A DNA stretch of 64,000 nt from Taudactylus pleione (GCA_031769625.1 JAUIMM010000572.1:8632095-8696094), one strand, 5' to 3'; numbered from the stretch's first letter, positions 49,274 to 62,763 are shown. Notes: generated by a model from the sequence alone, not told the origin. Numbers and translations are program-made.

Positions 49274-50803
49274 TACAGATGTGTCCACATATATCTGTCC
49301 TCCATGCTGTCATGTTTAGCGTCCTGGACTCCCCTACTGAGGGGCTGGAAGTTGTGGTCCCGGGTCAATGATGGAGTCAGGAGCGAGGGGCCTGGATGTT
49401 CAGTCTTCTCGTCCACAAGCATCAGATGTTGGCGAGACCTGACCAAGGGTACGGAGTCCTACCTGCCGGGAGGCGTTCACCAGTGACCCCTCCAAGCAGG
49501 ATATGGGTTTCAGCTGCACCCGGCAAGCAGGTCGCGGCCCCCAGATCAGGGATCTGATGCGAGTGGGAATAGAGAAAGACACACCGCTTTAGCCCACTGG
49601 AAATATAATCTCTGTACCACTAGTACAGAGAAGCACAATAGAGATGCTTCCTGAAGAGGTGCTGAGGCAGAGCAGAGGGAGAGAATCCACTGAGGAGTAG
49701 GTTGTGCAGCTAGTACTGCAAGGAAGTGAGGATATGCTGCAGTCACTGAAGGAGAGTGGTGATAGCACCAGTTTGGATGACGTGATGTCTGCACACTGAT
49801 GCTCGAGGATATGACACTGGTAAATAGCAAACGGGCATGGATGTACTATCACACTGCTGCACAAGGATATGGCACTTTGTAAATAATCACTAGGACTCAG
49901 TACATAGGAGATGTACAGAGCATATACTGGAAATACCACTGGGAAGAGTCTCTGGAAGATTGCATGTGAAGCCTGGACGAAGCAAACAGCAACCATCTGG
50001 GAATATCGAAGTTGCTCAGGCAATTTCCTGTTCACCTGGAGTCCTGTTTATACCCCCAGGCTGCTGTCCATTGGATAAGCAAGTCAGCTGAGAACTGACA
50101 CAGCTACCACTGGATAAGGATCCATCAGGTGATTCAGCCAAGATGGCTGCGCCCATGACCATCGCCGCAGGAACTTCAATATGGAGGATTGTGTGACAGT
50201 CACCTGGGCCCCGGGGAGAATACTCAGCAAGTCACCTACCGCTGCACCTGACGTCTCACTGCTCTCGCTAATGAGGGGAAGCCGGCGCTACGGTAAATAA
50301 CAGCCGATCCCAGGCAGGATCCTGACACATGCGCTATTAGACGTGTTATAAATAACGCGTGAGCGCCATGTGACTCAGTATCACAGAGCATCTTTCCATG
50401 CGACTTTTGCCCTTAAAATGTGCCTTTATTTGCAAAGCGATGCGTATAGGTCGCAAAAGCAGCTTATCCTGATCAAAATGATGTTTGGCATGGCTTTATT
50501 CTGTGTGGGTGACTGCGGCTGTATCTGCATGCAAAATGCAACTTTATAGTGTCACAGCCACTGACACTGTGATGTAGCATTTTGCATGTAGATATATCCA
50601 GTCGCACACAGAACATAGGCATGCCACATATTTTAATAAGCTGCTTGTACATCCTATTTTGCATCGCTTTGCAAATAAGACACATTTTAAGGGGAAAGCT
50701 GCACAAAAAGATGCTCAGTTCTGTCGTGTCGTGCCACGGTGTAACTCTACTAGAAGGGCTTTTTAATGCACAGGGAAGCTAGGTGTATGTGAACACATCT
50801 TTA
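49274..50803. mobile_element. Foldback element B, unit 15, split by LTR
   Basis: Arms at 49274-49307 and 50328-50803. Confidence 0.8.
49308..50327 (-). mobile_element. LTR-like element, unit 15 (IIIb start, unit-14-like body)
   Basis: 1020 bp, TGTCATG start without the 25-bp deletion. Confidence 0.7.
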
Positions 50804-50830
50804 GATTACCCATATATAGATTGTTATATA

Positions 50831-50838
50831 GATAGATC

Positions 50839-50922
<84 letters not shown>
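50831..50922. repeat. (GATA)n(GACA)n(GATA)n tract, unit 15
   Basis: 92 bp; GATC interruption, GACA at about 50847-50874. Confidence 0.95.
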
Positions 50923-50923
<1 letters not shown>

Positions 50924-51418
50924 GCAGACTCTAGTTCTTTGGTACTTATGACTCGTCTTTTGCTGTGTTTCTAATTTTCATGCCTTGCATTGCATGTGTT
51001 GTTAGTTGTGTGAGCATGTGGTAGGGAATGTAGACTGTAAGCTCCACTGGGGCAGGGACTAAAGTGAATGGCCAAATATTCTCATGTTTTGTAAGTTGTG
51101 TGAGCATGTGGTAGGGAATGTAGACTGTAAGCTCCACTGGGGCAGGGACTAAAGTGAATGGCCAAATATTCTCATGTGTTGTTAGTTGTGTAAGCATGTT
51201 GTAGGGAATGTAGACTGTAAGCTCCACTGGGGCAGGGACTAAAGTGAATGGCCAAATATTCTCATGTGTTGTAAGTTGTGTGAGCATGTGGTAGGGAATG
51301 TAGACTGTAAGCTCCACTGGGGCAGGGACTAAAGTGAATGTCCAAATATTCTCTGTAAAGCGCTGCAGAATTTATGTGCGCTATTTAAAAAACTGGTAAT
51401 AAATAATAATTAATTAGA
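50923..51418 (+). repeat. LINE2-like tail and minisatellite, unit 15
   Basis: Four monomers, same variant order as unit 14. Confidence 0.75.
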
Positions 51419-51941
51419 TAGAGATGCGTCCACATACATCTATCCTCCATGTGCTTTGAGATGTGTTAAAAATAATGGGTGAGTACATTGTGACTCTGTA
51501 GCACAGAGCATCTTTCCAGATGACTTTTTCCATTAAAATGTGTCTTATTTGCAAAGTGATGCGAATAGGACGCAAATGCAGCTTATACTGAATAAAATGA
51601 TATACGGCATGCCTACTGTATAATCTGTGTGCGACTGAGCTGTATCTGCATGCGATATGCAACTTTACAGTGTCACAGCCGCTGACACTGTAACGTAGCA
51701 TTTTGCATACAGATATAGCCACAGTCGCACACAGAACATACTGTAGGCTTGCCGCATATCATTTTATTCAGCATAAGCTGCTTGTCCGTCCTATTTGCAT
51801 CACTTTGCGTATAAAATGCAGTTTATGGGATAACGTTTTCACAAAAAGATGCTCTGCTGTACCGATTCGTGCCACGGTGTAATGCATCTACAAGGGCTGT
51901 TTAACGCGCAGGGAGGCTGGGTGTATGTGAACACATCTGTA
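51419..51941. mobile_element. Foldback element A, unit 16
   Basis: 523 bp, with gtaatgcatc in the right arm, shared with units 14 and 18 (also with unit 5). Confidence 0.8.
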
Positions 51942-52101
51942 GATTGCCCATATATATAGATAGGTATAGAAATAGATAGTTAGGTAGCTAGGTATAGTGC
52001 AAATTCACCTTGCCAACAAGGACAGGCCCAACTTAGATATATTTGCATGTGTAGTGTATAGCAAGAACATGTTATCGCGCCTCTCAATCTTTGTTTTCTA
52101 G

Positions 52102-52244
52102 GTGGGCCTTTTCCATGAATCAAAATGTGAGGTCAACATCTAAGCAAACTACATCGCTGGACTTTTGCGAGGTCTCCTTGATTCCAGATTTCTACTCATG
52201 GCAACGATCAAAGATGAACCAACGGAAGAGGAGACCCATGACAG
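52102..52244 (+). other. Candidate captured exon, unit 16
   Basis: Splice sites kept; ATG at 52198; EEETHDR end. Confidence 0.4.
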
Positions 52245-52681
52245 GTAATTAATGATTATTAATTACCGATAATTCTCAGGCTAGACTGTTTCTAGTCCTG
52301 CAGAGGCACGATGATATGTTCTTGCTATACATTGATACTTACAAAAATGTCTATTTGCTATGGACTCTTCTACTTATGCGACACTGTGATTTGGTAGTGT
52401 CAGATACACCGTAATTCTGTTTATCTCAGGGTGCAGTATATCTCAGCTGTTCACTCTCCCTGTTTTACTCCATAAATCATGCTTTTTAGTTAAAATCCCA
52501 AACAGCATTACACTCACCTTTCCCAACCAAGAATCTTTGGGGTGGTTTTTCAAACACCTGGGCTTAATGTTGGGAAAATGTGAATCTTTTGATTAGAAGG
52601 TTTGCCTCCAATGTCTAATATTTCAAGATAGATCATAGATAGATAGGTAGCTCGATCATTGATAGATAGACGCTCGTTAGA

Positions 52682-54211
52682 TACAGATGTGTCCACATAT
52701 ATCTGTCCTCCATGCTGTCACGTTTAGCGTCCTGGACTCCCCTACTGAGGGGCTGGAAGTTGTGGTCCCGGGTCAATGATGGAGTCAGGAGCGAGGGGCC
52801 TGGATGTTCAGTCTTCTCGTCCACAAGCATCAGATGTTGGCGAGACCTGACCAAGGGTACGGAGTCCTACCTGCCGGGAGGCGTTCACCAGTGACCCCTC
52901 CAAGCAGGATATGGGTTTCAGCTGCACCCGGCAAGCAGGTCGCGGCCCCCAGATCAGGGATCTGATGCGAGTGGGAATAGAGAAAGACACACCGCTTTAG
53001 CCCACTGGAAATATAATCTCTGTACCACTAGTACAGAGAAGCACAATAGAGATGCTTCCTGAAGAGGTGCTGAGGCAGAGCAGAGGGAGAGAATCCACTG
53101 AGGAGTAGGTTGTGCAGCTAGTACTGCAAGGAAGTGAGGATATGCTGCAGTCACTGAAGGAGAGTGGTGATAGCACCAGTTTGGATGACGTGATGTCTGC
53201 ACACTGATGCTCGAGGATATGACACTGGTAAATAGCAAACGGGCAAGGATGTACTATCACACTGCTGCACAAGGATATGGCACTTTGTAAATAATCACTA
53301 GGACTCAGTACATAGGAGATGTACAGAGCATATACTGGAAATACCACTGGGAAGAGTCTCTGGAAGATTGCATTTGAAGCCTGGACGAAGCAAATAGCAA
53401 CCATCTGGGAATAACAAAGTTGCTCAGGCAATTTCCTGTTCACCTGGAGTCCTGTTTATACCCCCAGGCAGCTGTCCATTGGATAAGCAAGTCAGCTGAG
53501 AACTGACACAGCTTCCACTGGATGAGTATCCATCAGGTGATTCAGCCAAGATGGCTGCGCCCATGACTATCGCCACAGGAACTTCAATATGGAGGATTGT
53601 GTGACAGTCACCTGGGCCCCGGGGAGAATACTCAGCAAGTCACCTACCGCTGCACCTGACGTCTCACTGCTCTCGCTAATGAGGGGAAGCCGGCGCTACG
53701 GTAAATAACAGCCGATCCCAGGCAGGATCCTGACACATGCGCTATTAGACGTGTTATAAATAACGCGTGAGCGCCATGTGACTCAGTATCACAGAGCATC
53801 TTTCCATGCGACTTTTGCCCTTAAAATGTGCCTTTATTTGCAAAGCGATGCGTATAGGTCGCAAAAGCAGCTTATCCTGATCAAAATGATGTTTGGCATG
53901 GCTTTATTCTGTGTGGGTGACTGCGGCTGAATCTGCATGCAAAATGCAACTTTATAGTGTCACAGCCACTGACACTGTGACGTAGCATTTTGCATGTAGA
54001 TATATCCAGTCGCACACAGAACATAGGCATGCCACATATTTTAATAAGCTGCTTGTACATCCTATTTTGCATCGCTTTGCAAATAAGACACATTTTAAGG
54101 GGAAAGCTGCACAAAAAGATGCTCAGTTCTGTCGTGTCGTGCCACGGTGTAACTCTACTAGAAGGGCTTTTTAATGCACAGGGAAGCTAGGTGTATGTGA
54201 ACACATCTTTA
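52682..54211. mobile_element. Foldback element B, unit 16, split by LTR
   Basis: Arms at 52682-52715 and 53736-54211; private gcggctgaatctgc. Confidence 0.8.
52716..53735 (-). mobile_element. LTR-like element, unit 16
   Basis: 1020 bp, TGTCACG start. Confidence 0.7.
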
Positions 54212-54238
54212 GATTACCCATATATAGATTGTTATATA

Positions 54239-54246
54239 GATAGATC

Positions 54247-54330
<84 letters not shown>
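54239..54330. repeat. (GATA)n(GACA)n(GATA)n tract, unit 16
   Basis: 92 bp; GATC interruption, GACA at about 54255-54288. Confidence 0.95.
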
Positions 54331-54331
<1 letters not shown>

Positions 54332-54826
54332 GCAGACTCTAGTTCTTTGGTACTTATGACTCGTCTTTTGCTGTGTTTCTAATTTTCATGCCTTGCATTG
54401 CATGTGTTGTTAGTTGTGTGAGCATGTGGTAGGGAATGTAGACTGTAAGCTCCACTGGGGCAGGGACTAAAGTGAATGGCCAAATATTCTCATGTTTTGT
54501 AAGTTGTGTGAGCATGTGGTAGGGAATGTAGACTGTAAGCTCCACTGGGGCAGGGACTAAAGTGAATGGCCAAATATTCTCATGTGTTGTTAGTTGTGTG
54601 AGCATGTTGTAGGGAATGTAGACTGTAAGCTCCACTGGGGCAGGGACTAAAGTGAATGGCCAAATATTCTCATGTGTTGTAAGTTGTGTGAGCATGTGGT
54701 AGGGAATGTAGACTGTAAGCTCCACTGGGGCAGGGACTAAAGTGAATGTCCAAATATTCTCTGTAAAGCGCTGCAGAATTTATGTGCGCTATTTAAAAAA
54801 CTGGTAATAAATAATAATTAATTAGA
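54331..54826 (+). repeat. LINE2-like tail and minisatellite, unit 16
   Basis: Four monomers; third has gagcatgttgtaggg. Confidence 0.75.
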
Positions 54827-55349
54827 TACAGATGCGTCCACATACATCTATCCTCCATGTGCTTTGAGATGTGTTAAAAATAATGGGTGAGTACATTGTG
54901 ACTCTGTAGCACAGAGCATCTTTCCAGATGACTTTTTCCATTAAAATGTGTCTTATTTGCAAAGCGATGCGAATAGGACGCAAATGCAGCTTATACTGAA
55001 TAAAATGATATACGGCATGCCTACTGTATAATCTGTGTGCGACTGAGCTGTATCTGCATGCGATATGCAACTTTACAGTGTCACAGCCGCTGACACTGTA
55101 ACGTAGCATTTTGCATACAGATATAGCCACAGTCGCACACAGAACATACTGTAGGCTTGCCGCTTATCATTTTATTCAGCATAAGCTGCTTGTCCGTCCT
55201 ATTTGCATCACTTTGCGTATAAAATGCAGTTTATGGGATAACGTTTTCACAAAAAGATGCTCTGCTGTACCGATTCGTGCCACGGTGTAACGCATCTACA
55301 AGGGCTGTTTAACGCGCAGGGAGGCTGGGTGTATGTGAACACATCTGTA
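54827..55349. mobile_element. Foldback element A, unit 17
   Basis: 523 bp, with ccgcttatc as in unit 15. Confidence 0.8.
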
Positions 55350-55507
55350 GATTGCCCATATATAGATAGGTATAGAAATAGATAGTTAGGTAGCTAGGTA
55401 TAGTGCAAATTCACCTTGCCAACAAGGACAGGCCCAACTTAGATATTTTTGCATGTATAGTGTATAGCAAGAACATGTTATCGCGCCTCTCAATCTTTGT
55501 TTTCTAG

Positions 55508-55650
55508 GTGGGCCTTTTCCATGAATCAAAATGTGAGGTCAACATCTAAGCAAACTACATCGCTGGACTTTTGCGAGGTCTCCTTGATTCCAGATTTCTA
55601 CTCATGGCAACGATCAAAGATGAACCAACGGAAGAGGAGACCCATGACAG
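55508..55650 (+). other. Candidate captured exon, unit 17
   Basis: Splice sites kept; ATG at 55604; EEETHDR end. Confidence 0.4.
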
Positions 55651-56087
55651 GTAATTAATGATTATTAATTACCGATAATTCTCAGGCTAGACTGTTTCTA
55701 GTCCTGCAAAGGCACGATGATATGTTCCTGCTATACATTGATACTTACAAAAATGTCTATTTGCTATGGACTCTTCTACTTATGCGACACTGTGATTTGG
55801 TAGTGTCAGATACACCGTAATTCTGTTTATCTCAGGGTGCAGTATATCTCAGCTGTTCACTCTCCCTGTTTTACTCCATAAATCATGCTTTTTAGTCAAA
55901 ATCCCAAACAGCTTTACACTCACCTTTCCCAACCAAGAATCTTTGGGGTGGTTTTTCAAACACCTGGGCTTAATGTTGGGAAAATGTGAATCTTTTGATT
56001 AGAAGGTTTGCCTCCAATGTCTAATATTTCAAGATAGATCATAGATAGATAGGTAGCTCGATCATTGATAGATAGACGCTAGTTAGA

Positions 56088-57592
56088 TACAGATGTGTCC
56101 ACATATATCTGTCCTCCATGCTGTCATGTTTAGCGTCCTGGACTCCCCTACTGAGGGGCTGGAAGTTGTGGTCCCGGGTCAATGATGGAGTCAGGAGCGA
56201 GGGGCCTGGATGTTCAGTCTTCTCGTCCACAAGCATCGGATGTTGGCCTACCTGCCGGGAGGTGTTCACCAGTGACCCCTCCAAGCAGGATATGGGTTTC
56301 AGCTGCACCCGGCAAGCAGGTCGCGGCCCCCAGATCAGGGATCTGATGCGAGTGGGAATAGAGAAAGACACACCGTTTTAGCCCACTGGAAATATAATCT
56401 CTGTACCACTAGTACAGAGAAGCACAATAGAGATGCTTCCTGAAGAGGTGCTGAGGCAGAGCAGAGGGAGAGAATCCACTGAGGAGTAGGTTGTGCAGCT
56501 AGTACTGCAAGGAAGTGAGCATATGCTGCAGTCACTGAAGGAGAGTGGTGATAGCACCAGTTTGGATGACGTGATGTCTGCACACTGATGCTCGAGGATA
56601 TGACACTGGTAAATAGCAAACGGGCAAGGATGTACTATCACACTGCTGCACAAGGATTTGGCACTTTGTAAATAATCACTAGGACTCAGTACATAGGAGA
56701 TGTACAGAGCATATACTGGAAATACCACTGGGAAGAGTCTCTGGAAGATTGCATGTGAAGCCTGGACGAAGCAAACAGCAACCATCTGGGAATAACGAAG
56801 TTGCTCAGGCAATTTCCTGTTCACCTGGAGTCCTGTTTATACCCCCAGGCTGCTGTCCATTGGATAATCAAGTCAGCTGAGAACTGACACAGCTACCACT
56901 GGATGAGGATCCATCAGGTGATTCAGCCAAGATGGTTGCGCCCATGACCATCGCCGCAGGAACTTCAATATGGAGGATTGTGTGACAGTCACCTGGGCCC
57001 CGGGGAGAATACTCAGCAAGTCACCTACCGCTGCACCTGACGTCTCACTGCTCTCGCTAATGAGGGGAAGCCGGTGCTACGGTAAATAACAGCCGATCCC
57101 AGGCAGGATCCTGACACATGCGCTATTAGACGTGTTATAAATTACGCGTGAGCGCCATGTGACTCAGTATCACAGAGCATCTTTCCATGCGACTTTTGCC
57201 CTTAAAATGTGCCTTTATTTGCAAAGCGATGCGTATAGGTCGCAAAAGCAGCTTATCCTGATCAAAATGATGTTTGGCATGGCTTTATTCTGTGTGGGTG
57301 ACTGCGGCTGTATCTGCATGCAAAATGCAACTTTATAGTGTCACAGCCACTGACACTGTGACGCAGCATTTTGCATGTAGATATATCCAGTCGCACACAG
57401 AACATAGGCATGCCACATATTTTAATAAGCTGCTTCCTCATCCTATTTTGCATCGCTTTGCAAATAAGACACATTTTAAGGGGAAAGCTGCACGAAAAGA
57501 TGCTCAGTTCTGTCGTGTCGTGCCACGGTATAACTCTACTAGAAGGGCTTTTTAATGCACAGGGAAGCTAGGTGTATGTGAACACATCTTTA
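56088..57592. mobile_element. Foldback element B, unit 17, split by LTR
   Basis: Arms at 56088-56121 and 57117-57592; cttcctcatcc as in unit 12. Confidence 0.8.
56122..57116 (-). mobile_element. LTR-like element, unit 17 (25-bp deletion)
   Basis: 995 bp, TGTCATG start. Confidence 0.7.
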
Positions 57593-57616
57593 GATTACCC
57601 ATATATAGATTGTTAT

Positions 57617-57619
<3 letters not shown>

Positions 57620-57670
<51 letters not shown>

Positions 57671-57679
57671 TGATAGATA
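57620..57679. repeat. (GATA)n tract, unit 17
   Basis: 60 bp, no GACA, GATT interruption as in unit 12. Confidence 0.95.
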
Positions 57680-58175
57680 GGCAGACTCTAGTTCTTTGGT
57701 ACTTATGACTCGTCTTTTGCTGTGTTTCTAATTATCATGCCTTGCATTGCATGTGTTGTTAGTTGTGTGAGCATGTGGTAGGGAATGTAGACTGTAAGCT
57801 CCACTAGGGCAGGGACTAAAGTGAATGGCCAAATATTCTCATGTTTTGTAAGTTGTGTGAGCATGTGGTAGGGAATGTAGACTGTAAGCTCCACTGGGGC
57901 AGGGACTAAAGTGAATGGCCAAATATTCTCATGTGTTGTTAGTTGTGTGAGCATGTGGTAGGGAATGTAGACTGTAAGCTCCACTGGGGAAGGGACTAAA
58001 GTGAATGGACAAATATTCTCATGTGTTGTAAGTTGTGTGAGCATGTGGTAGGGAATGTAGACTGTAAGCTCCACTGGGGCAGGGACTAAAGTGAATGTCC
58101 AAATATTCTCTGTAAAGCGCTGCAGAATTTATGTGCGCTATATAAAAAACTGGTAATAAATAATAATTAATTAGA
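57680..58175 (+). repeat. LINE2-like tail and minisatellite, unit 17
   Basis: Four monomers, variant order as unit 13; private ccactagggcagg in the first. Confidence 0.75.
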
Positions 58176-58698
58176 TACCGATGCTTCCACATACATCTAT
58201 CCTCCATGTGCTTTGAGATGTGTTAAAAATAATGGGTGAGTACATTGTGACTCTGTAGCACAGAGCATCTTTCCAGATTACTTTTTCCATTAAAATGTGT
58301 CTTATTTGCAAAGCGATGCGAATAGGACGCAAATGCAGCTTATACTGAATAAAATGATATACGGCATGCCTACTGTATAATCTGTGTGCGACTGAGCTGT
58401 ATCTGCATGCGATATGCAACTTTACAGTGTCACAGCCGCTGACACTGTAACGTAGCATTTTGCATACAGATATAGCCACAGTCGCACACAGAACATACTG
58501 TAGGCTTGCCGCATATCAATTTATTCAGCATAAGCTGCTTGTCCGTCCTATTTGCATCACTTTGCGTATAAAATGCAGTTTATGGGATAACGTTTTCACA
58601 AAAAGATGCTCTGCTGTACCGATTCGTGCCACGGTGTAATGCATCTACAAGGGCTGTTTAACGCGCAGGGAGGCTGGGTGTATGTGAACACATCTGTA
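58176..58698. mobile_element. Foldback element A, unit 18
   Basis: 523 bp. Opens taccgatgcttcc as in unit 14 but lacks the unit 14 deletion. Confidence 0.8.
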
Positions 58699-58858
58699 GA
58701 TTGCCCATATATATAGATAGGTATAGAAATAGATAGTTAGGTAGCTAGGTATAGTGCAAATTCACCTTGCCAACAAGGACAGGCCCAACTTAGATATATT
58801 TGCATGTGTAGTGTATAGCAAGAACATGTTATCGCGCCTCTCAATCTTTGTTTTCTAG

Positions 58859-59001
58859 GTGGGCCTTTTCCATGAATCAAAATGTGAGGTCAACATCTAA
58901 GCAAACTACATCGCTGGACTTTTGCGAGGTCTCCTTGATTCCAGATTTCTACTCATGGCAACGATCAAAGATGAACCAACGGAAGAGGAGACCCATGACA
59001 G
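58859..59001 (+). other. Candidate captured exon, unit 18
   Basis: Splice sites kept; ATG at 58955; EEETHDR end. Confidence 0.4.
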
Positions 59002-59438
59002 GTAATTAATGATTATTAATTACCGATAATTCTCAGGCTAGACTGTTTCTAGTCCTGCAGAGGCACGATGATATGTTCTTGCTATACATTGATACTTACA
59101 AAAATGTCTATTTGCTATGGACTCTTCTACTTATGCGACACTGTGATTTGGTAGTGTCAGATACACCGTAATTCTGTTTATCTAAGGGTGCAGTATATCT
59201 CAGCTGTTCACTCTCCCTGTTTTACTCCATAAATCATGCTTTTTAGTTAAAATCCCAAACAGCATTACACTCACCTTTCCCAACCAAGAATCTTTGGGGT
59301 GGTTTTTCAAACACCTGGGCTTAATGTTGGGAAAATGTGAATCTTTTGATTAGAAGGTTTGCCTCCAATGTCTAATATTTCAAGATAGATCATAGATAGA
59401 TAGGTAGCTCGATCATTGATAGATAGACGCTAGTTAGA

Positions 59439-60971
59439 TACAGATGTGTCCACATATATCTGTCCTCCATGCTGTCACGTTTAGCGTCCTGGACTACCCT
59501 ACTGAGGGGCTGGAAGTTGTGGTCCCGGGTCAATGATGGAGTCAGGAGCGAGGGGCATGGATGTTCAGTCTTCTCGTCCACAAGCATCGGATGTTGGCGT
59601 GACCTGACCAAGGGTACGGAGTCCTACCTGCCGGGAGGTGTTCACCAGTGACCCCTCCAAGCAGGATATGGGTTTCAGCTGCACCCGGCAAGCAGGTCGC
59701 GGCCCCCAGATCAGGGATCTGATGCGAGTGGGAATAGAGAAAGACACACCGCTTTAGCCCACTGGAAATATAATCTCTGTACCACTAGTACAGAGAAGCA
59801 CAATAGAGATGCTTCCTGAAGAGGTGCTGAGGCAGAGCAGAGGGAGAGAATCCACTGAGGAGTAGGTTGTGCAGCTAGTACTGCAAGGAAGTGAGGATAT
59901 GCTGCAGTCACTGAAGGAGAGTGGTGATAGCACCAGTTTGGATGACGTGATGTCTGCACACTGATGCTCGAGGATATGACACTGGTAAATAGCAAACGGG
60001 CAAGGATGTACTATCACACTGCTGCACAAGGATATGGCACTTTGTAAATAATCACTAGGACTCAGTACATAGGAGATGTACAGAGCAAATACTGGAAATA
60101 CCACTGGGAAGAGTCTCTGGAAGATTGCATTTGAAGCCTGGACGAAGCAAACAGCAACCATCTGGGAATAACGAAGTTGCTCAGGCAATTTCCTGTTCAC
60201 CTGGAGTCTTGTTTATACCCCCAGGCAGCTGTCCATTGGATAAGCAAGTCAGCTGAGAACTGACACAGCTACAACTGGATGAGGATCCATCAGGTGATTC
60301 AGCCAAGATGGCTGCGCCCATGACTATCGCCACAGGAACTTCAATATGGAGGATTGTGTGACAGTCACCTTGGCCCCGGGGAGAATACTCAGCAAGTCAC
60401 CTACCGCTGCACCTGATGTCTCACTGCTCTCGCTAATGAGGGGAAGCCGGCGCTACGGTAAATAACAGCCGATCCCAGGCAGGATCCTGACACATGCGCT
60501 ATTAGACGTGTTATAAATAACGCGTGAGCGCCATGTGACTCAGTATCACAGAGCATCTTTCCATGCGACTTTTGCCCTTAAAATGTGCCTTTATTTGCAA
60601 AGCGATGCGTATAGGTTGCAAAAGCAGCTTATCCTGATCAAAATGATGTTTGGCATGGCTTTATTCTGTGTGGGTGACTGCGGCTGTATCTGCATGCAAA
60701 ATGCAACTTTATAGTGTCACAGCCACTGACACTGTGACGTAGCATTTTGCATGTAGATATATCCAGTCGCACACAGAACATAGGCATGCCACATATCATT
60801 TTAATAAGCTGCTTGTACATCCTATTTTGCATCGCTTTGCAAATAAGACACATTTTAAGGGGAAAGCTGCACAAAAAGATGCTCAGTTCTGTCGTGTCGT
60901 GCCACGGTATAACTCTACTAGAAGGGCTTTTTAATGCACAGGGAAGCTAGGTGTATGTGAACACATCTTTA
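59439..60971. mobile_element. Foldback element B, unit 18, split by LTR
   Basis: Arms at 59439-59472 and 60493-60971; right part is 3 bp longer (catatcatttta, as in foldback A at that point). Confidence 0.8.
59473..60492 (-). mobile_element. LTR-like element, unit 18
   Basis: 1020 bp, TGTCACG start. Confidence 0.7.
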
Positions 60972-60998
60972 GATTACCCATATATAGATTGTTATATA

Positions 60999-61000
60999 GA

Positions 61001-61044
<44 letters not shown>

Positions 61045-61059
61045 TAGATAGATAGATAA

Positions 61060-61094
<35 letters not shown>
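60999..61094. repeat. (GATA)n(GACA)n(GATA)n tract, unit 18
   Basis: 96 bp; GACA at about 61019-61043 and a later GATAAATA interruption. Confidence 0.95.
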
Positions 61095-61095
<1 letters not shown>

Positions 61096-61500
61096 GCAGA
61101 CTCTAGTTCTTTGGTACTTATGACTCGTCTTTTGCTGTGTTTCTAATTTTCATGCCTTGCATTGCATGTGTTGTTAGTTGTGTGAGCATGTGGTAGGGAA
61201 TGTAGACTGTAAGCTCCACTGGGGCAGGGACTAAAGTGAATGGCCAAATATTCTCATGTGTTGTTAGTTGTGTGAGCATGTTGTAGGGAATGTAGACTGT
61301 AAGCTCCACTGGAGCAGGGACTAAAGTGAATGGCCAAATTTTCTCATGTGTTGTAAGTTTTGTGAGCATGTGGTAGGGAATGTAGACTGTAAGCTCCACT
61401 GGGGCAGGGACTAAAGTGAATGTCCAAATATTCTCTGTAAAGCGCTGCAGAATTTATGTGCGCTATATAAAAAACTGGTAATAAATAATAATTAATTAGA
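61095..61500 (+). repeat. LINE2-like tail and minisatellite, unit 18
   Basis: Three monomers; the second has ccactggagcagg. Confidence 0.75.
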
Positions 61501-62023
61501 TACAGATGCGTCCACATACATCTATCCTCCATGTGCTTTGAGATGTGTTAAAAATAATGGGTGAGTACATTGTGACTCTGTAGCACAGAGCATCTTTCCA
61601 GATGACTTTTTCCATTAAAATGTGTCTTATTTGCAAAGCGATGCGAATAGGACGCAAATGCAGCTTATACTGAATAAAATGATATACGGCATGCCTACTG
61701 TATAATCTGTGTGCGACTGAGCTGTATCTGCATGCGATATGCAACTTTACAGTGTCACAGCCGCTGACACTGTAACGTAGCATTTTGCATACAGATATAG
61801 CCACAGTCGCACACAGAACATACTGTAGGCTTGCCGCATATAATTTTAATCAGCATAACCTGCTTGTCCGTCCTATTTGCATCACTTTGCGTATAAAATG
61901 CAGTTTATGGGATAACGTTTTCACAAAAAGATGCTCTGCTGTACCGATTCGTGCCACGGATTAACGCATCTACAAGGGCTGTTTAACGCGCAGGGAGGCT
62001 GGGTGTATGTGAACACATCTGTA
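61501..62023. mobile_element. Foldback element A, unit 19
   Basis: 523 bp, with private changes in the right arm (atataattttaatcagcataacc and gccacggattaacg regions). Confidence 0.8.
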
Positions 62024-62183
62024 GATTGCCCATATATATAGATAGGTATAGAAATAGATAGTTAGGTAGCTAGGTATAGTGCAAATTCACCTTGCCAACA
62101 AGGACAGGCCCAACTTAGATATATTTGCATGTATAGTGTATAGCAAGAACATGTTATCGCGCCTCTCAATCTTTGTTTTCTAG

Positions 62184-62326
62184 GTGGGCCTTTTCCATGA
62201 ATCAAAATGTGAGGTCAACATCTAAGCAAACTACATCGCTGGACTTTTGCGAGGTCTCCTTGATTCCAGATTTCTACTCATGGCAACGATCAAAGATGAA
62301 CCAACGGAAGAGGAGACCCATGACAG
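62184..62326 (+). other. Candidate captured exon, unit 19
   Basis: Splice sites kept; ATG at 62280; EEETHDR end. Confidence 0.4.
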
Positions 62327-62763
62327 GTAATTAATGATTATTAATTACCGATAATTCTCAGGCTAGACTGTTTCTAGTCCTGCAGAGGCACGATGATATG
62401 TTCCTGCTATACATTGATACTTACAAAAATGTCTATTTGCTATGGACTCTTCTACTTATGCGACACTGTGATTTGGTAGTGTCAGATACAACGTAATTCT
62501 GTTTATCTCAGGGTGCAGTATATCTCAGCTGTTCACTCTCCCTGTTTTACTCCATAAATCATGCTTTTTAGTCAAAATCCCAAACAGCTTTACACTCTCC
62601 TTTCCCAACCAAGAATCTTTGGGGTGGTTTTTCAAACACCTGGGCTTAATGTTGGGAAAATGTGAATCTTTTGATTAGAAGGTTTGCCTCCAATGTCTAA
62701 TATTTCAAGATAGATCATAGATAGATAGGTAGCTCGATCATTGATAGATAGACGCTAGTTAGA

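Larger units (their letters stand above)
48013..51418 (+). repeat. Array unit 15 (3406 bp, mosaic IIIb then unit-14-like)
   Basis: IIIb up to the LTR start (TGTCATG), but the LTR lacks the 25-bp deletion and carries agcatcagatg and gggcatggatg as in unit 14. This implies a switch within the first ~115 bp of the LTR. Confidence 0.95.
51419..54826 (+). repeat. Array unit 16 (3408 bp, subfamily IIIa)
   Basis: IIIa in the A-to-exon part. LTR has agcatcagatg (as 14 and 15) at its left and gactatcgccacagg (as 13 and 18) at its right, so the LTR is itself a mix. Confidence 0.95.
54827..58175 (+). repeat. Array unit 17 (3349 bp, subfamily IIIb)
   Basis: It resembles unit 12 through the LTR deletion and B (cttcctcatcc), but its minisatellite has four monomers and resembles that of unit 13. 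Confidence 0.95.
58176..61500 (+). repeat. Array unit 18 (3325 bp, subfamily IIIa)
   Basis: Foldback A opens taccgatgcttcc as in unit 14. Three minisatellite monomers. B has a private 3-bp insertion (catatcatttta). Confidence 0.95.
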
